In this document: piece by piece, positions 6,039 through 13,466 of the stretch
How positions within the stretch are numbered: position 1 is the first letter of the stretch
How the letters are laid out: every line of letters begins with the position of its first letter
Assembly: GCA_001821015.1 (NCBI GenBank)
Contig: MHRQ01000028.1
Location: 94-18,106, forward strand
Direction of reading: 5' to 3'
Origin: Candidatus Taylorbacteria bacterium RIFCSPHIGHO2_02_FULL_46_13
Lineage (GTDB): Bacteria > Patescibacteriota > Minisyncoccia > Phycocordibacterales > DSPV01
Length of the DNA: 18,013 bases
Translations under genes and position numbers: made by a program
The notes under the pieces: generated by a model
Databases searched by the model: none
What the model was told of the DNA's origin: nothing
What the model saw: the letters and a program-made list of their open reading frames with translations, nothing else

Positions 6039-7139
6039 TTAACGGATAATTTCTTGAAACTGAATATTTTCCAGTATCATTGTAACATCAAAGTTCAATC
6101 TTCCCAACACCTGGCCGCGCTGGTTTTTCACAAATATCCGCCAATGACCGCCGACCAAGTTAGACCGGTACGAATATCCCTTATACCCCTCTTTGCGCCC
6201 ACCGATAATGGTAAAAGATAGCTCGCCCTGGCTTAACCATTCTTTTGTAGCTGGGTCATAATACTGCCAATCATGAAAAATGCGGGCATCCAATTTGGGG
6301 GGCGCGAAAATGGCTGTGTAAAAATAGATGGTTTCACCGGCTTTGACATGCAATGTTTGGCCGGGAATCAGCGCGCCCCAAATGGTTTCTGGCTCGCCCA
6401 ACATAGTGTAACGCCCGCCGGATACTTTAAGATCATGATATAGCCCCGCCTCGCGCAATGACAAGGGTATGGGCGGAATGATATTGGCAAAATATAAGCC
6501 ATTCATGGCAGTTACAATAACGGCTATAGCAATAGCCATGCGCCTTTTTTGGTGCCTGGAATGTTCTGACGCCAACGGTATAACCCTGACATAGGGGTAA
6601 AACAGGGCAGCAGCCAAGGCGCTGGCCAGTACGAATAGCCACGGGCTCAACGAAGTAAATAGAAATGGCAGGGTTAAGGAAAATAGCGATAAGGTGGCAA
6701 AAAAATAGACACTCACTTGGGCCACCGGCTTTAAAAAATACTGCCGGAAAATATCGTTAAACACCATCAGCCCGGCCACGATCAAAATAAGCGGCCAGCT
6801 GACCGAGAGGGCGCCGGAAAGCCAGTAAAAAACCAGGGAGCTACCCAGCAAAGCTCCAAAAGTAAACTGAATTACCAGCGGAGCAAATAGGCGCGCGTAC
6901 CTGAGTTTTTTAGGCAACTTGTCGGCATCATAAAAATGAACGAATAAAATCGTTGCCCCGGCCAAAGCCCAATACGCCAAAAGCAGGCCAAAGGTAACGC
7001 TAATTTGAATGCTGGTAAAAGTGAAATAATCAACTAAAAAACCGATAACCAGCGTTGCCGGCATCAGCCACCGCTCATAACGGAAGTAAAGTGCTTTTAT
7101 TTTTTGGTAATGGGAAACAACATTGAAAAGCCGCTTCAT
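6039..7139 (-). CDS. Multi-pass membrane protein with C-terminal DUF2914 domain
   Basis: The 366-residue protein has about seven predicted membrane helices between 26 and 221 (for instance 46-68, 84-109, 140-160, 165-183, 202-221), then an extracytoplasmic domain. Residues about 265-358 match the DUF2914 pattern: IYFYTAIFAPP, a central FHDWQYYDP, a GYKGYSYRSNL loop, and the final strands GHWRIFVKNQRGQVLGRLNF. DUF2914 has no established biochemical role; it is found attached to membrane or peptidoglycan-related modules. Operon with the downstream GNAT gene. The ATG at 7139 is preceded by an extended -10 at 6 nt and by no SD. Function unknown beyond envelope location. Confidence 0.85.
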   Translation of the reverse strand: MKRLFNVVSHYQKIKALYFRYERWLMPATLVIGFLVDYFTFTSIQISVTFGLLLAYWALAGATILFVHFYDADKLPKKLRYARLFAPLVIQFTFGALLGSSLVFYWLSGALSVSWPLILIVAGLMVFNDIFRQYFLKPVAQVSVYFFATLSLFSLTLPFLFTSLSPWLFVLASALAAALFYPYVRVIPLASEHSRHQKRRMAIAIAVIVTAMNGLYFANIIPPIPLSLREAGLYHDLKVSGGRYTMLGEPETIWGALIPGQTLHVKAGETIYFYTAIFAPPKLDARIFHDWQYYDPATKEWLSQGELSFTIIGGRKEGYKGYSYRSNLVGGHWRIFVKNQRGQVLGRLNFDVTMILENIQFQEIIR

Positions 7140-7145
7140 ACATGC

Positions 7146-7154
7146 ATTTTACCA
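7146..7154 (-). promoter_or_regulatory. Extended -10 for a leaderless DUF2914/GNAT transcript
   Basis: TGG-TAAAAT on the minus strand, then 6 nt (GCATGT) and the ATG at 7139. It directly abuts the U-tract of the rdgB terminator. Confidence 0.55.
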
Positions 7155-7191
7155 TAAAAAACCGCCGGGCAGGATTATTGCCGGGCGGTTT
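7155..7191 (-). terminator. Rho-independent terminator of rdgB
   Basis: GC-rich 13-bp inverted repeat (7159-7171 / 7179-7191) with one mismatch and a 7-nt loop; on the minus strand it ends in a run of about six U. It lies just after the rdgB stop at 7203. Confidence 0.88.
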
Positions 7192-7202
7192 GGGTGTTAG
7201 GG

Positions 7203-7799
7203 TTACCTTGACGTCTGTTCCAGAAACTGGCGAGCTTGGCAAAACGCCTTGCCCCGATGCGAAATGGCATTTTCTTCTTCAATGGTCATTTCGGCCCACA
7301 CTTTTTTTGATCCATCGGGTTGGAAAATAGGGCTGTAAGCCATTTGCGGTTGGGGCTTGCAACGAGCTGTCCGTAAAATAGATCCATGGACTTCGCCGGT
7401 GAAAAAGTGGCGATTCCCGCTGGGAGTTAATACCACTACCACGGTACGAAATGTCGCCGAGCGATTGGCAACATCTTTTAACTGTTCCAAAATCCACCCA
7501 GTCTTTTCTTCGGTTGTTTTGGCATCACCCGACCAATCTGCCGTACGCACTCCTGGCCTACCATCAAGGGCGTCAATGAAAATACCGGTGTCGTCGGCCA
7601 TGGCCCAGCAACCCGGCGCATGAGCAAATACCGCCTTCTTGAAAGCGTTTTGTTCAAGAGTGCCTCCATCCTTGTCCTCCACGGCGGCTCCCGGAGTGCC
7701 ATTTTCTTCAAGTGAGAGAATTTGAATTCCAGACCCCGCGAACATGGCTTGAGCCTGCTCTTTTTTGCTGGGGTTATTTGTGGAAAGAACAATCTTCAT
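7203..7799 (-). CDS. rdgB: RdgB/HAM1-type non-canonical purine NTP pyrophosphatase
   Basis: Enzymes of this family hydrolyse dITP, XTP and similar deaminated nucleotides to monophosphates, cleaning the nucleotide pool. The 198-residue length is typical. Visible motifs: N-terminal LSTNNPSKKEQ (5-15, nucleotide-binding TxNxxK), ADDTGIFIDALDGRPGVRTA (68-87, with metal-binding acid D69/D70), PIFQPDG (157-163), AEMTIEEENAISHRGKAF (169-186) with the SHRGKA signature. Odd: the glycine-rich segment ending GYDPIF in E. coli reads MAYSPIF here, losing the Asp, so base recognition may differ. SD TAGGAGA lies about 5 nt before the ATG, a clear contrast to the leaderless genes. It is divergent from the tRNA-Asn gene and transcribed alone. 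Confidence 0.92.
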   Translation of the reverse strand: MKIVLSTNNPSKKEQAQAMFAGSGIQILSLEENGTPGAAVEDKDGGTLEQNAFKKAVFAHAPGCWAMADDTGIFIDALDGRPGVRTADWSGDAKTTEEKTGWILEQLKDVANRSATFRTVVVVLTPSGNRHFFTGEVHGSILRTARCKPQPQMAYSPIFQPDGSKKVWAEMTIEEENAISHRGKAFCQARQFLEQTSR

Positions 7800-7838
7800 A
7801 GTTTTCTCCTATTGAATGGTTTACGTTACCCATTTTCC

Positions 7839-7866
7839 ATATTACTTATTTTATGGCTAAATGCAA
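7839..7866 (-). promoter_or_regulatory. Promoter of rdgB
   Basis: On the minus strand TTGCAT (7861-7866) and TAATAT (7839-7844) are 16 bp apart. The start would lie near 7832, giving a leader of about 33 nt that includes the SD. Confidence 0.45.
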
Positions 7867-7876
7867 ACCCAAAACC

Positions 7877-7904
7877 TTGAAAAATATTGTAAATTTAGTA
7901 TGAT
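7877..7904 (+). promoter_or_regulatory. Promoter of tRNA-Asn
   Basis: TTGAAA (7877-7882), 16-bp spacer, TATGAT (7899-7904). Expected start near 7911, about 14 nt before the mature tRNA. The promoter is back-to-back with that of rdgB. Confidence 0.7.
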
Positions 7905-7924
7905 ACATGCAAGTTACCACACTT

Positions 7925-7996
7925 TCCCCTGTAGCTCAGCGGTAGAGCGTCTCGCTGTTAACGAGAGGGTCGTAGGTTCGAATCCTACCGGGGGAG
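7925..7996 (+). tRNA. tRNA-Asn (anticodon GUU)
   Basis: The 72-nt sequence folds into a full cloverleaf: acceptor TCCCCTG / CGGGGGA with one G-U pair, D arm GCTC/GAGC, anticodon stem TCTCG/CGAGA with loop CTGTTAA (anticodon GTT), T arm GTAGG/CCTAC with loop TTCGAAT. Discriminator is G (7996), as expected for tRNA-Asn. The 3' CCA is not encoded (CAT follows), so it must be added by a nucleotidyltransferase. A terminator follows within about 12 nt. Confidence 0.97.
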
Positions 7997-8008
7997 CATT
8001 CACGTAGC

Positions 8009-8037
8009 AAAAAATCCGCCAGAAGGGCGGATTTTTT
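8009..8037. terminator. Bidirectional terminator between tRNA-Asn and the cysteine-repeat gene
   Basis: Perfect 12-bp inverted repeat (8009-8020 / 8026-8037), A6 on one side and T6 on the other, 5-nt loop. It can end both the plus-strand tRNA transcript and the minus-strand gene stopping at 8050. Confidence 0.9.
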
Positions 8038-8049
8038 GTTGCGTACGAT

Positions 8050-9648
8050 TTACTTTCCAAATAACAAATCAAAGAAGGTATAGACGAGTGCTCCCAACAA
8101 TTGGCCGGAACCAAACTTAAAACCGGTAGGCTGGCTTTCTTTGGTTTCCTCCTGGCGTGCCGGCTCTTGGTACGGCTCTCCTAACTGAAGTTGCTGTTCT
8201 TGTGTTGGTTGCTGTTCGTATTGCTGGCGTTGCTGCTCCTCCATTTGTTGGCGGTATTGGTCTCCATACTGCTGTTTATATTCTTCGGGCGCCATTTGCT
8301 CAAAAGAACGCATTTGTTCTGGGTCCGGTTGGCCCATCATTTCCGGCCGTATTTCTTGCCCCGGCATCATAAATTTTTCGCATTCTTCCGGACTGTTGCA
8401 ACCGCCAAATCCCTCCGGCGGCATTGGCCTTGAACCCTCTCCCTCTTGGCCACGCATTTGCTGGCCTTGCATTTGCGAAAAACACTCTTTCAACACTTCG
8501 CCAATTTCGCGGGTGGGCTGAGCCCCTTGTTTTATTTTTTCCGCCATTTCGCTGCCTACTTTGCCTTCAAGGCAGCTTAATACTTCCGGCGACGCTTGTT
8601 CCATGCCGCGGGAAAATTCCCGCCCACCTTCTTCCATCATCCTGGCGTCTTCTTTTGAAATTAAGCCGTGTTCTTTAGCAAAATTCATGCACGTTTCCTG
8701 GTTGGCCGGGTCTTGGCAAAAGCCTTCGCATTCCTCTTTTCCTTTGCAATTGCCCGGTCCCTTTCCACCGGTTTTGCGGGCCATTTGGGCCTCTTGGGCG
8801 GTCATAAAGCCGGCAGCTTGGGCAAATGTAAAGCACTCTTCAAGGTGTTCTTCTGCGGAGCAATAAGCTTCACAAGTTTCCTTCCCTTTGCAAGGCAGGG
8901 GCTTTACACCCCTTTTTAAAGCTTCTACCATTTTCTGGGCATTTTCCCGCTCCCCCTCTGACATAAAGCCGGCTTCCAAGGCGAACGCCATGCACTGCTC
9001 CATGTTTTCGGGCTCACTGCAAAATTCTTCGCACTGAGCTCTGCCCCGGCAAGCTGGCGGTTTTACTCCCCGCTTAATAGCCTGTAACATTTTTTGGGCA
9101 TCTTCTTTTTCTTTACCGCTCAAAAAGCCCGCTTCAACACCAAAGTTAACGCATTCTTCCATGTGGTCGGGTTCCTCGCAGTACACCTCGCATTCCTCTT
9201 TGTTTTTACAAGCCGGCGGCTTTACGCCCCGCTTAATAGCCGCTTGCACTTTTTTAAATTCTTGCAATTCTGAAGGCGGCAAAAGATTATTTTCTTCCGC
9301 GAAAGCAATGCACTCGTCAGCTCTGTTAATGTCATTGCAGTAATCTTGGCAAGTGGCTTTATCGGTGCATCCGCCCGGGCCTTCAATTTCACCTTTTAAA
9401 AATTTTCTGGCAATATCAACCTCTTGGCTGGACATGAGGCCCTCCCTGACCGCAAAGTCCAAACACCGGTCAGCATTATCGGGGTTGGCGCAATATTTTT
9501 TACAATCGGCCTCGCTTTGGCAGCTGCCCAACTCTTCAACGGGGTACTGGACATCTTCTAAAACTAGCGCTTGGATGGTTTGATAGGTAATAACAGATGT
9601 TAAAGAAACTGCTAGGATGGCAACGAAAATTAAAAATTTTGTTTTCAT
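8050..9648 (-). CDS. Secreted protein with six C-x5-C-x3-C-x8-C repeats
   Basis: The 532-residue protein begins with a signal-like helix (MKTKFLIFVAILAVSLTSVI). Six repeats each carry four cysteines at identical spacing C-x5-C-x3-C-x8-C: Cys 43/49/53/62, 94/100/104/113, 147/153/157/166, 200/206/210/219, 253/259/263/272, 301/307/311/320. Between Cys sets lie a helix FALEAGFMS-like and IKRGVKPP-like linkers; three periods are exactly 53 residues. A seventh copy (417/423) has only two Cys. Residues about 440-500 are Gln/Glu/Pro-rich, and the last 20 (LLGALVYTFFDLLF) are hydrophobic, perhaps a C-terminal anchor. Paired cysteines suggest disulfide-bonded surface modules or metal sites; function unknown. 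I use ATG 9648, 1 bp after the stop of the upstream gene, and not the in-frame TTG at 9657, as coupling and the signal peptide fit better. Confidence 0.85.
   Translation of the reverse strand: MKTKFLIFVAILAVSLTSVITYQTIQALVLEDVQYPVEELGSCQSEADCKKYCANPDNADRCLDFAVREGLMSSQEVDIARKFLKGEIEGPGGCTDKATCQDYCNDINRADECIAFAEENNLLPPSELQEFKKVQAAIKRGVKPPACKNKEECEVYCEEPDHMEECVNFGVEAGFLSGKEKEDAQKMLQAIKRGVKPPACRGRAQCEEFCSEPENMEQCMAFALEAGFMSEGERENAQKMVEALKRGVKPLPCKGKETCEAYCSAEEHLEECFTFAQAAGFMTAQEAQMARKTGGKGPGNCKGKEECEGFCQDPANQETCMNFAKEHGLISKEDARMMEEGGREFSRGMEQASPEVLSCLEGKVGSEMAEKIKQGAQPTREIGEVLKECFSQMQGQQMRGQEGEGSRPMPPEGFGGCNSPEECEKFMMPGQEIRPEMMGQPDPEQMRSFEQMAPEEYKQQYGDQYRQQMEEQQRQQYEQQPTQEQQLQLGEPYQEPARQEETKESQPTGFKFGSGQLLGALVYTFFDLLFGK
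8689..9522 (-). repeat. Array of six cysteine-motif repeats within the secreted protein gene
   Basis: The stretch encodes residues 43-320. Successive first cysteines are 51, 53, 53, 53 and 48 codons apart. The DNA of repeats 3-5 also shares near-identical pieces encoding IKRGVKPP, which points to tandem duplication. Confidence 0.85.
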
Positions 9649-9649
9649 A

Positions 9650-9973
9650 TTACTCAAAAGGATTAGTTTTAACTTCTGTTATGGGATTAGTATTGTCAAC
9701 CGGATTTAAATTCGGCCTACTCTCCAACGGATTATTGGAAACTGATGGCAAAACACCCTTGGTTGCCTCTTGAGCGGCTTCTTGGTTACTGTCATCAACC
9801 GGGCTTCCTGCATTTTTAGTGCTCTTATAAAAAACGTATCCGCCCACAAGTAATGCGAGCGCCAAAATTATAACCACGGCAGTTATTATCAAAACATTTT
9901 TTTTATTCTCCAGATTCGGGGGCGCATAAAAACTGCCTTTGTTATTTTTTAGTTTTACTGTTGCATCTTCCAT
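9650..9973 (-). CDS. Small single-pass membrane protein with Pro/Asn-rich tail
   Basis: 107 residues: a 26-residue cytoplasmic segment (MEDATVKLKNNKGSFYAPPN), one transmembrane helix (about 27-49, VLIITAVVIILALALLVGGYVFY), and an outside tail that is Asn/Pro-rich, low-complexity and ends in TNPFE, with repeated NPLE / NLNP / TNPI / TNPF elements. I know no function; tails of this NP-x type are, as far as I recall, frequent in Patescibacteria surface proteins. Its stop is 1 bp from the start of the cysteine-repeat protein, so the two are made together and could associate at the surface. No SD before the ATG. Confidence 0.8.
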   Translation of the reverse strand: MEDATVKLKNNKGSFYAPPNLENKKNVLIITAVVIILALALLVGGYVFYKSTKNAGSPVDDSNQEAAQEATKGVLPSVSNNPLESRPNLNPVDNTNPITEVKTNPFE

Positions 9974-10012
9974 AAGATTTTCAAAAAATAATTATACTTT
10001 TCTAGTAAATCT

Positions 10013-10021
10013 AGTATAGCA
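10013..10021 (-). promoter_or_regulatory. Extended -10 upstream of the surface-protein pair
   Basis: TGC-TATACT on the minus strand; predicted start near 10006, 33 nt before the ATG at 9973. A second candidate, TATAAT at 9991-9996, would give a leader of about 10 nt. No good -35 for either. Confidence 0.4.
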
Positions 10022-10123
10022 CGTTGCCAAAACTCTCCTTGTGGATAACCACAAAACAAAAAACACCATAATGTAAAACTCTATGGTTTTTCTTTTTATA
10101 GGCATCGTTTTTTGTTGCGCCTT

Positions 10124-11347
10124 TTAGTAATAATCTTTTACTTTTCTTAAATCTGAATGCCTACGTAATTTTTCCAAAGCCTTGGCCTGGATTTGCCTAA
10201 TACGTTCGCGGGTGACGCCAAACTCATCCCCCGTTTCTTCCAGGGTATGCATCACCCCGTCTTCCAACCCAAAGCGCATGCCTAAAATTTTCAGTTCCCG
10301 GCCGGTCAATTCACTGGAAATTTCTTTCAAGCGGTCTTTTAACAGCCTGCGCGCGGCCTCGGTGTTGGGCGCAATACTTTTATCGTCTTTAATAAATTCC
10401 GCCAGCACGCTGTCTTGCTTGTCTTTATCTTCCCCAATCGGCGTTTCCAGTGAAACGGCTTTTTGGGCAATTTTACGGATATGGTGCACCTTATCAACTT
10501 CCAGCCCCATTTCCGGTGCAATTTCTTCGGCCAGCGGCTCGCGCCCCAATTCTTGCAACAATCCGCGGCGCACTTTGGTGTACTTGGAAATGGTTTCAAT
10601 CATGTGCACCGGAATGCGAATAGTCCGCGCCTGGTCAGCCAAGGCCCGGGTAATGGATTGGCGGATCCACCAGGTGGCATAAGTTGAAAATTTATACCCC
10701 TTGCGCCAGTCAAATTTTTTCACAGCCTTAAACAGCCCCAAGTTTCCTTCTTGAATTAAATCCAGCATGGTCAAATTGGGCGATCGCCCCACGTATTTTT
10801 TGGCAATGGAAACCACCAACCGCAAGTTGGCCAGGGCCAATTTGTCTTTGGCGTCTTCTTCGCCATGTTCAATGCGTTTGGCCAATTCTTTTTCTTCTTT
10901 AGCCGATAAAAAACTGCTGCGCCCGATTTCTTTTAAGTAAATCTGGATCGGGTCAATTTTTCCAATAATCGGCTTTTTGGCTTTAGCGCCCTTTTTGCCC
11001 TGCAAATGCAAAAATTCCTGGGCTTCTTTTATTTCAATGCCCCGTTCTTTTAAAATATCATAAACATTATCAAGCCCATCAATATCATACTCAATATCGG
11101 GGATAACGCTCAACACTTCGGCGGTGGTTACAAAACCGCGCTGACCGCCCTTTTTAATGACCGCGTCAATTTGCTCTTTTGAAATTTTCGGCCCGCGAGA
11201 TCGGGATTTTTTGCTTCGCAAAGAAATCTCGCGACCAGCCTTCCGGCGCTCCAATTTTTTCTTGGCCGGTTTTTTACGAAAGACTTTTTTCTTCTTTATG
11301 AGAGCTTTTTTGAAAAAAGACTTCTTCTTTTTTAACTTTTTTGACAT
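10124..11347 (-). CDS. rpoD: Primary RNA polymerase sigma factor (sigma-70/RpoD)
   Basis: This factor directs core polymerase to housekeeping promoters. The 407 residues contain a region 1.1-like segment (about 54-112), region 1.2 DPIQIYLKEIGR (132-143), region 2 with NLRLVVSIAKKY (174-185), DLIQEGNLGL (196-205) and the -10-reading helix YKFSTYATWWIRQSI (218-232), region 3 with PVHMIETI (246-253), and region 4 with LEETGDEFGVTRERIRQIQ (369-387), the -35-reading helix-turn-helix. Odd: residues 1-52 form a strongly Lys/Arg-rich extension before region 1.1. The gene follows dnaG by 13 bp, the order of the classical macromolecular synthesis operon. No SD; TAATTT lies 6 nt before ATG, so a weak internal leaderless start is possible. 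Confidence 0.97.
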   Translation of the reverse strand: MSKKLKKKKSFFKKALIKKKKVFRKKPAKKKLERRKAGREISLRSKKSRSRGPKISKEQIDAVIKKGGQRGFVTTAEVLSVIPDIEYDIDGLDNVYDILKERGIEIKEAQEFLHLQGKKGAKAKKPIIGKIDPIQIYLKEIGRSSFLSAKEEKELAKRIEHGEEDAKDKLALANLRLVVSIAKKYVGRSPNLTMLDLIQEGNLGLFKAVKKFDWRKGYKFSTYATWWIRQSITRALADQARTIRIPVHMIETISKYTKVRRGLLQELGREPLAEEIAPEMGLEVDKVHHIRKIAQKAVSLETPIGEDKDKQDSVLAEFIKDDKSIAPNTEAARRLLKDRLKEISSELTGRELKILGMRFGLEDGVMHTLEETGDEFGVTRERIRQIQAKALEKLRRHSDLRKVKDYY

Positions 11348-11360
11348 TGAGTAAAATTAC

Positions 11361-12944
11361 TTAATTGATTGAATGAAACTTTTTTGCCTCTTTTTCAAAT
11401 TCCTTTATCAGGTCTTGCTTTTTTTGTTCGTCTTTTTCACCGGCGATATCCTTCATCATTTTTTGCTGGCGGTTCTTTGATTCTATCTTTTCCAGCTCTA
11501 ACATGCAAAGCGCCAGCTCGGCCTTATCATCTTCGGTGCTTCCTTCCAGCTCTAAATATAAAATCCTTTCTTCTATCAATTTTTTACGCTGGCTATCAGA
11601 AATGGCATTAACGACCGGCGGCGGGACAGTTTGCTGTGGCGCAACGCTTTTTTCATCCTTGATTTTAGCAAGCTCTTCTTCTATCGCAATTTCAGGAATA
11701 CCTAATTTTTCAGATAATGTTTGCACCCAATGAGATTGCTCTATCTTATTTGCCAGGCGCTTGATAGCGGGCAATACAATCTTGCTAATCTCTTTTTTAC
11801 CTTCGGGCGTAGTCACCTCAAAATGAGAAAAGGCTGAATCCACATAATAATCCATGATACTCTTGGCCTTGCTAACTGCCGCTTCCCAAATTTTCGGGTC
11901 TTTTAAAATAATATCAGCCGGATCGGATTTCTCGTTTCCCGAACCGTAACTTTCTATAATCTTTATATTAAAGCCCTGTTCCTGCGCCAAATTGATTCCC
12001 CGCTTGGTGGCCGAATCTCCCGCCACATCCATATCAAAAGCTAAGACTAAATTTTCACAATAGCGTTTTAAAATATTCAAATGCTGGCTGGTCAGCGCGG
12101 TCCCCGAAGCGGCCACCGTATTTTCAAAGCCCGCCTGGTGGCACATGATTACATCCGTATAGCCTTCGGTTACCACACACTGATTTTTTTTGCGCACCGC
12201 CAATTTAGCGTTATTCAATCCGTAAATGACACCGCTTTTATCATACAGTAGTGTTTGGGGCGTGTTGATGTATTTAGCCGTTTCACCAACTTGTTTAAAC
12301 ACTCTTCCGCCAAAACCCACCACTTGGCCATTTAAATCAAATACTGGAAACATAATCCGGCCGCGGAAACGATCATAAGAGTCTCCTGTCTTGCCCTCCT
12401 TTTCAATGGCCAGCCCCGCCCTTATCACTTCCTCTCGGGCATATCCTTTGCCCACCACAAAATCCGACAAGCTATTCCACAAGTCCGGCGAATACCCCAC
12501 CCGCCATTTTTTCAGGCTTTCAGTCGTGATTCCACGTTTTAATAAATAGGCCTCTGCTTCTTTCCCCACCGCACTGCCTTCCAATTGTTTTTGGTAAAAC
12601 GCCGTGGCCAGTTCACAAATTTCATGCAACCGCTGGCGCTCGGTGCGAAGCTGGATATTTTCCCGCTTTAACTGCACGCCGGCTTTGGCCGCTAACATCC
12701 GCAGCGCGTCAATAAATTCAATCCCCTCAATTTTCATCACAAAGTCAAAAATGCTTGACCCCGCCCCGCAGCCAAAACAATGCCACATTTGACGCGTTGG
12801 CGAAACAAAAAAAGAAGGGGATTTTTCAGAATGGAAAGGACAAGCCCCGCGGTAATTGACTCCTGTTTTTGTAAGCTTCATGTAGCTGCCCACGACATCT
12901 AACACGTTCAGCTTGTTTTTGATTTCTTCAATTTGGGAGTCCAT
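11361..12944 (-). CDS. dnaG: DNA primase DnaG
   Basis: Primase makes RNA primers for replication. The 527-residue protein has the N-terminal CHC2 zinc finger (C35, H38, C56, C59; CPFHSEKSPSFF and WHCFGCG), the catalytic core with DRFRGRIMFPVFD (191-203), and a TOPRIM domain with VVTEGYTDVI (257-266, catalytic E260) and LAFDMDVAG (301-309, D304 and D306). The C-terminal helicase-binding region (about 380-527) is poorly conserved and Glu/Lys-rich. Length is slightly below the usual 580-600. It is cotranscribed with rpoD, and probably starts from a leaderless message: an extended -10 is 6 nt before its ATG. Confidence 0.97.
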   Translation of the reverse strand: MDSQIEEIKNKLNVLDVVGSYMKLTKTGVNYRGACPFHSEKSPSFFVSPTRQMWHCFGCGAGSSIFDFVMKIEGIEFIDALRMLAAKAGVQLKRENIQLRTERQRLHEICELATAFYQKQLEGSAVGKEAEAYLLKRGITTESLKKWRVGYSPDLWNSLSDFVVGKGYAREEVIRAGLAIEKEGKTGDSYDRFRGRIMFPVFDLNGQVVGFGGRVFKQVGETAKYINTPQTLLYDKSGVIYGLNNAKLAVRKKNQCVVTEGYTDVIMCHQAGFENTVAASGTALTSQHLNILKRYCENLVLAFDMDVAGDSATKRGINLAQEQGFNIKIIESYGSGNEKSDPADIILKDPKIWEAAVSKAKSIMDYYVDSAFSHFEVTTPEGKKEISKIVLPAIKRLANKIEQSHWVQTLSEKLGIPEIAIEEELAKIKDEKSVAPQQTVPPPVVNAISDSQRKKLIEERILYLELEGSTEDDKAELALCMLELEKIESKNRQQKMMKDIAGEKDEQKKQDLIKEFEKEAKKFHSIN

Positions 12945-12950
12945 ACACTG

Positions 12951-12959
12951 TTTATACCA
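12951..12959 (-). promoter_or_regulatory. Extended -10 for a leaderless dnaG-rpoD transcript
   Basis: TGG-TATAAA on the minus strand, then 6 nt (CAGTGT) and the ATG at 12944. There is no purine-rich SD anywhere in the 15 nt before the start. Confidence 0.6.
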
Positions 12960-12995
12960 GAATTATGCCATAAAAAAAGATAAAAAACAACCAAG

Positions 12996-13027
12996 CAAAA
13001 AGCCCTTGATACCATCTCGAGCTTTTT
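12996..13027 (-). terminator. Terminator of the 138-aa coiled-coil gene
   Basis: On the minus strand AAAAGCTC pairs with GGGCTTTT (one G-U pair), enclosing a 13-nt region, followed by a short U-run. It lies just after the stop at 13031 and before dnaG. Confidence 0.7.
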
Positions 13028-13030
13028 GAT

Positions 13031-13447
13031 TTATTTTTCCTGGTTCAATGCTCCTGACCTGGTAAGTTTTAATAGGGCGTCCTTCAAAGCTTTTCTCCTA
13101 TATTCTTCATTTTCTTTGGTTTCTTTTTCAATGTTTTCAATAATTTCTATAATTTCCTTTCCTGATTCTTCGGTTAATCGCACACGACTATAGTTTGGCT
13201 TATCTTGAGTCCCCCGAATTCTATTTGCGTAGTTCGGTGTATCAATAAGTTCGTTTTTTAGTTCTCTATAGGAATATTCGGAGAGATTTTTTAGATTCAA
13301 TTTCGCGGTTTCTAATTCTGCTTTTTTGTCCGCATACCTTTTTTCAATTGTCTCTCTTTCATCATCATATTCAAGTTCTCTCGGTGTTAATTCAATAGCA
13401 TCAAGAATCTCTTCATTTTTTTCTTCGCCCAGTTTTTCTCCTTTCAT
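13031..13447 (-). CDS. Hypothetical coiled-coil protein
   Basis: Unrecognised. From the ATG at 13447 the product is 138 residues, highly charged (Glu/Lys) and predicted mostly helical: MKGEKLGEEKNEEILDAIEL, a likely coiled coil at about 27-60 (ERETIEKRYADKKAELETAK) and another at about 95-125 (EIIEIIENIEKETKENEEYR). No membrane helix or signal. The frame stays open upstream to an ATG at 13510, but that would place the G9 tract and the -10 box inside the coding region and add an unrelated segment, so I reject it; an ATG at 13477 is also possible. No SD before any of these. A terminator follows at 12996-13027. Confidence 0.6.
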   Translation of the reverse strand: MKGEKLGEEKNEEILDAIELTPRELEYDDERETIEKRYADKKAELETAKLNLKNLSEYSYRELKNELIDTPNYANRIRGTQDKPNYSRVRLTEESGKEIIEIIENIEKETKENEEYRRKALKDALLKLTRSGALNQEK

Positions 13448-13466
13448 AAATATAAATTTTAATAGT

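Noticed and set aside
7914..8114. Minus-strand frame across the tRNA-Asn gene containing the phrase PPVGFEPTTLSLTARRSTAELQG.
   Set aside because: This is the well-known spurious translation of the antisense strand of a tRNA gene, not a protein.
8689..9522. Repeated spacing that might suggest a CRISPR-like or tandem DNA repeat array.
   Set aside because: The repetition is a protein-level cysteine motif in one open frame with diverged DNA; there are no repeat-spacer units.
9649..9657. In-frame TTG start at 9657 for the cysteine-repeat protein.
   Set aside because: It overlaps the end of the preceding gene and adds only three residues before an ATG that begins a standard signal peptide.
10182..10682. 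166-codon plus-strand frame opposite rpoD.
   Set aside because: Mirror frame of a strongly conserved gene; Ser/Arg-rich translation is typical of antisense noise.
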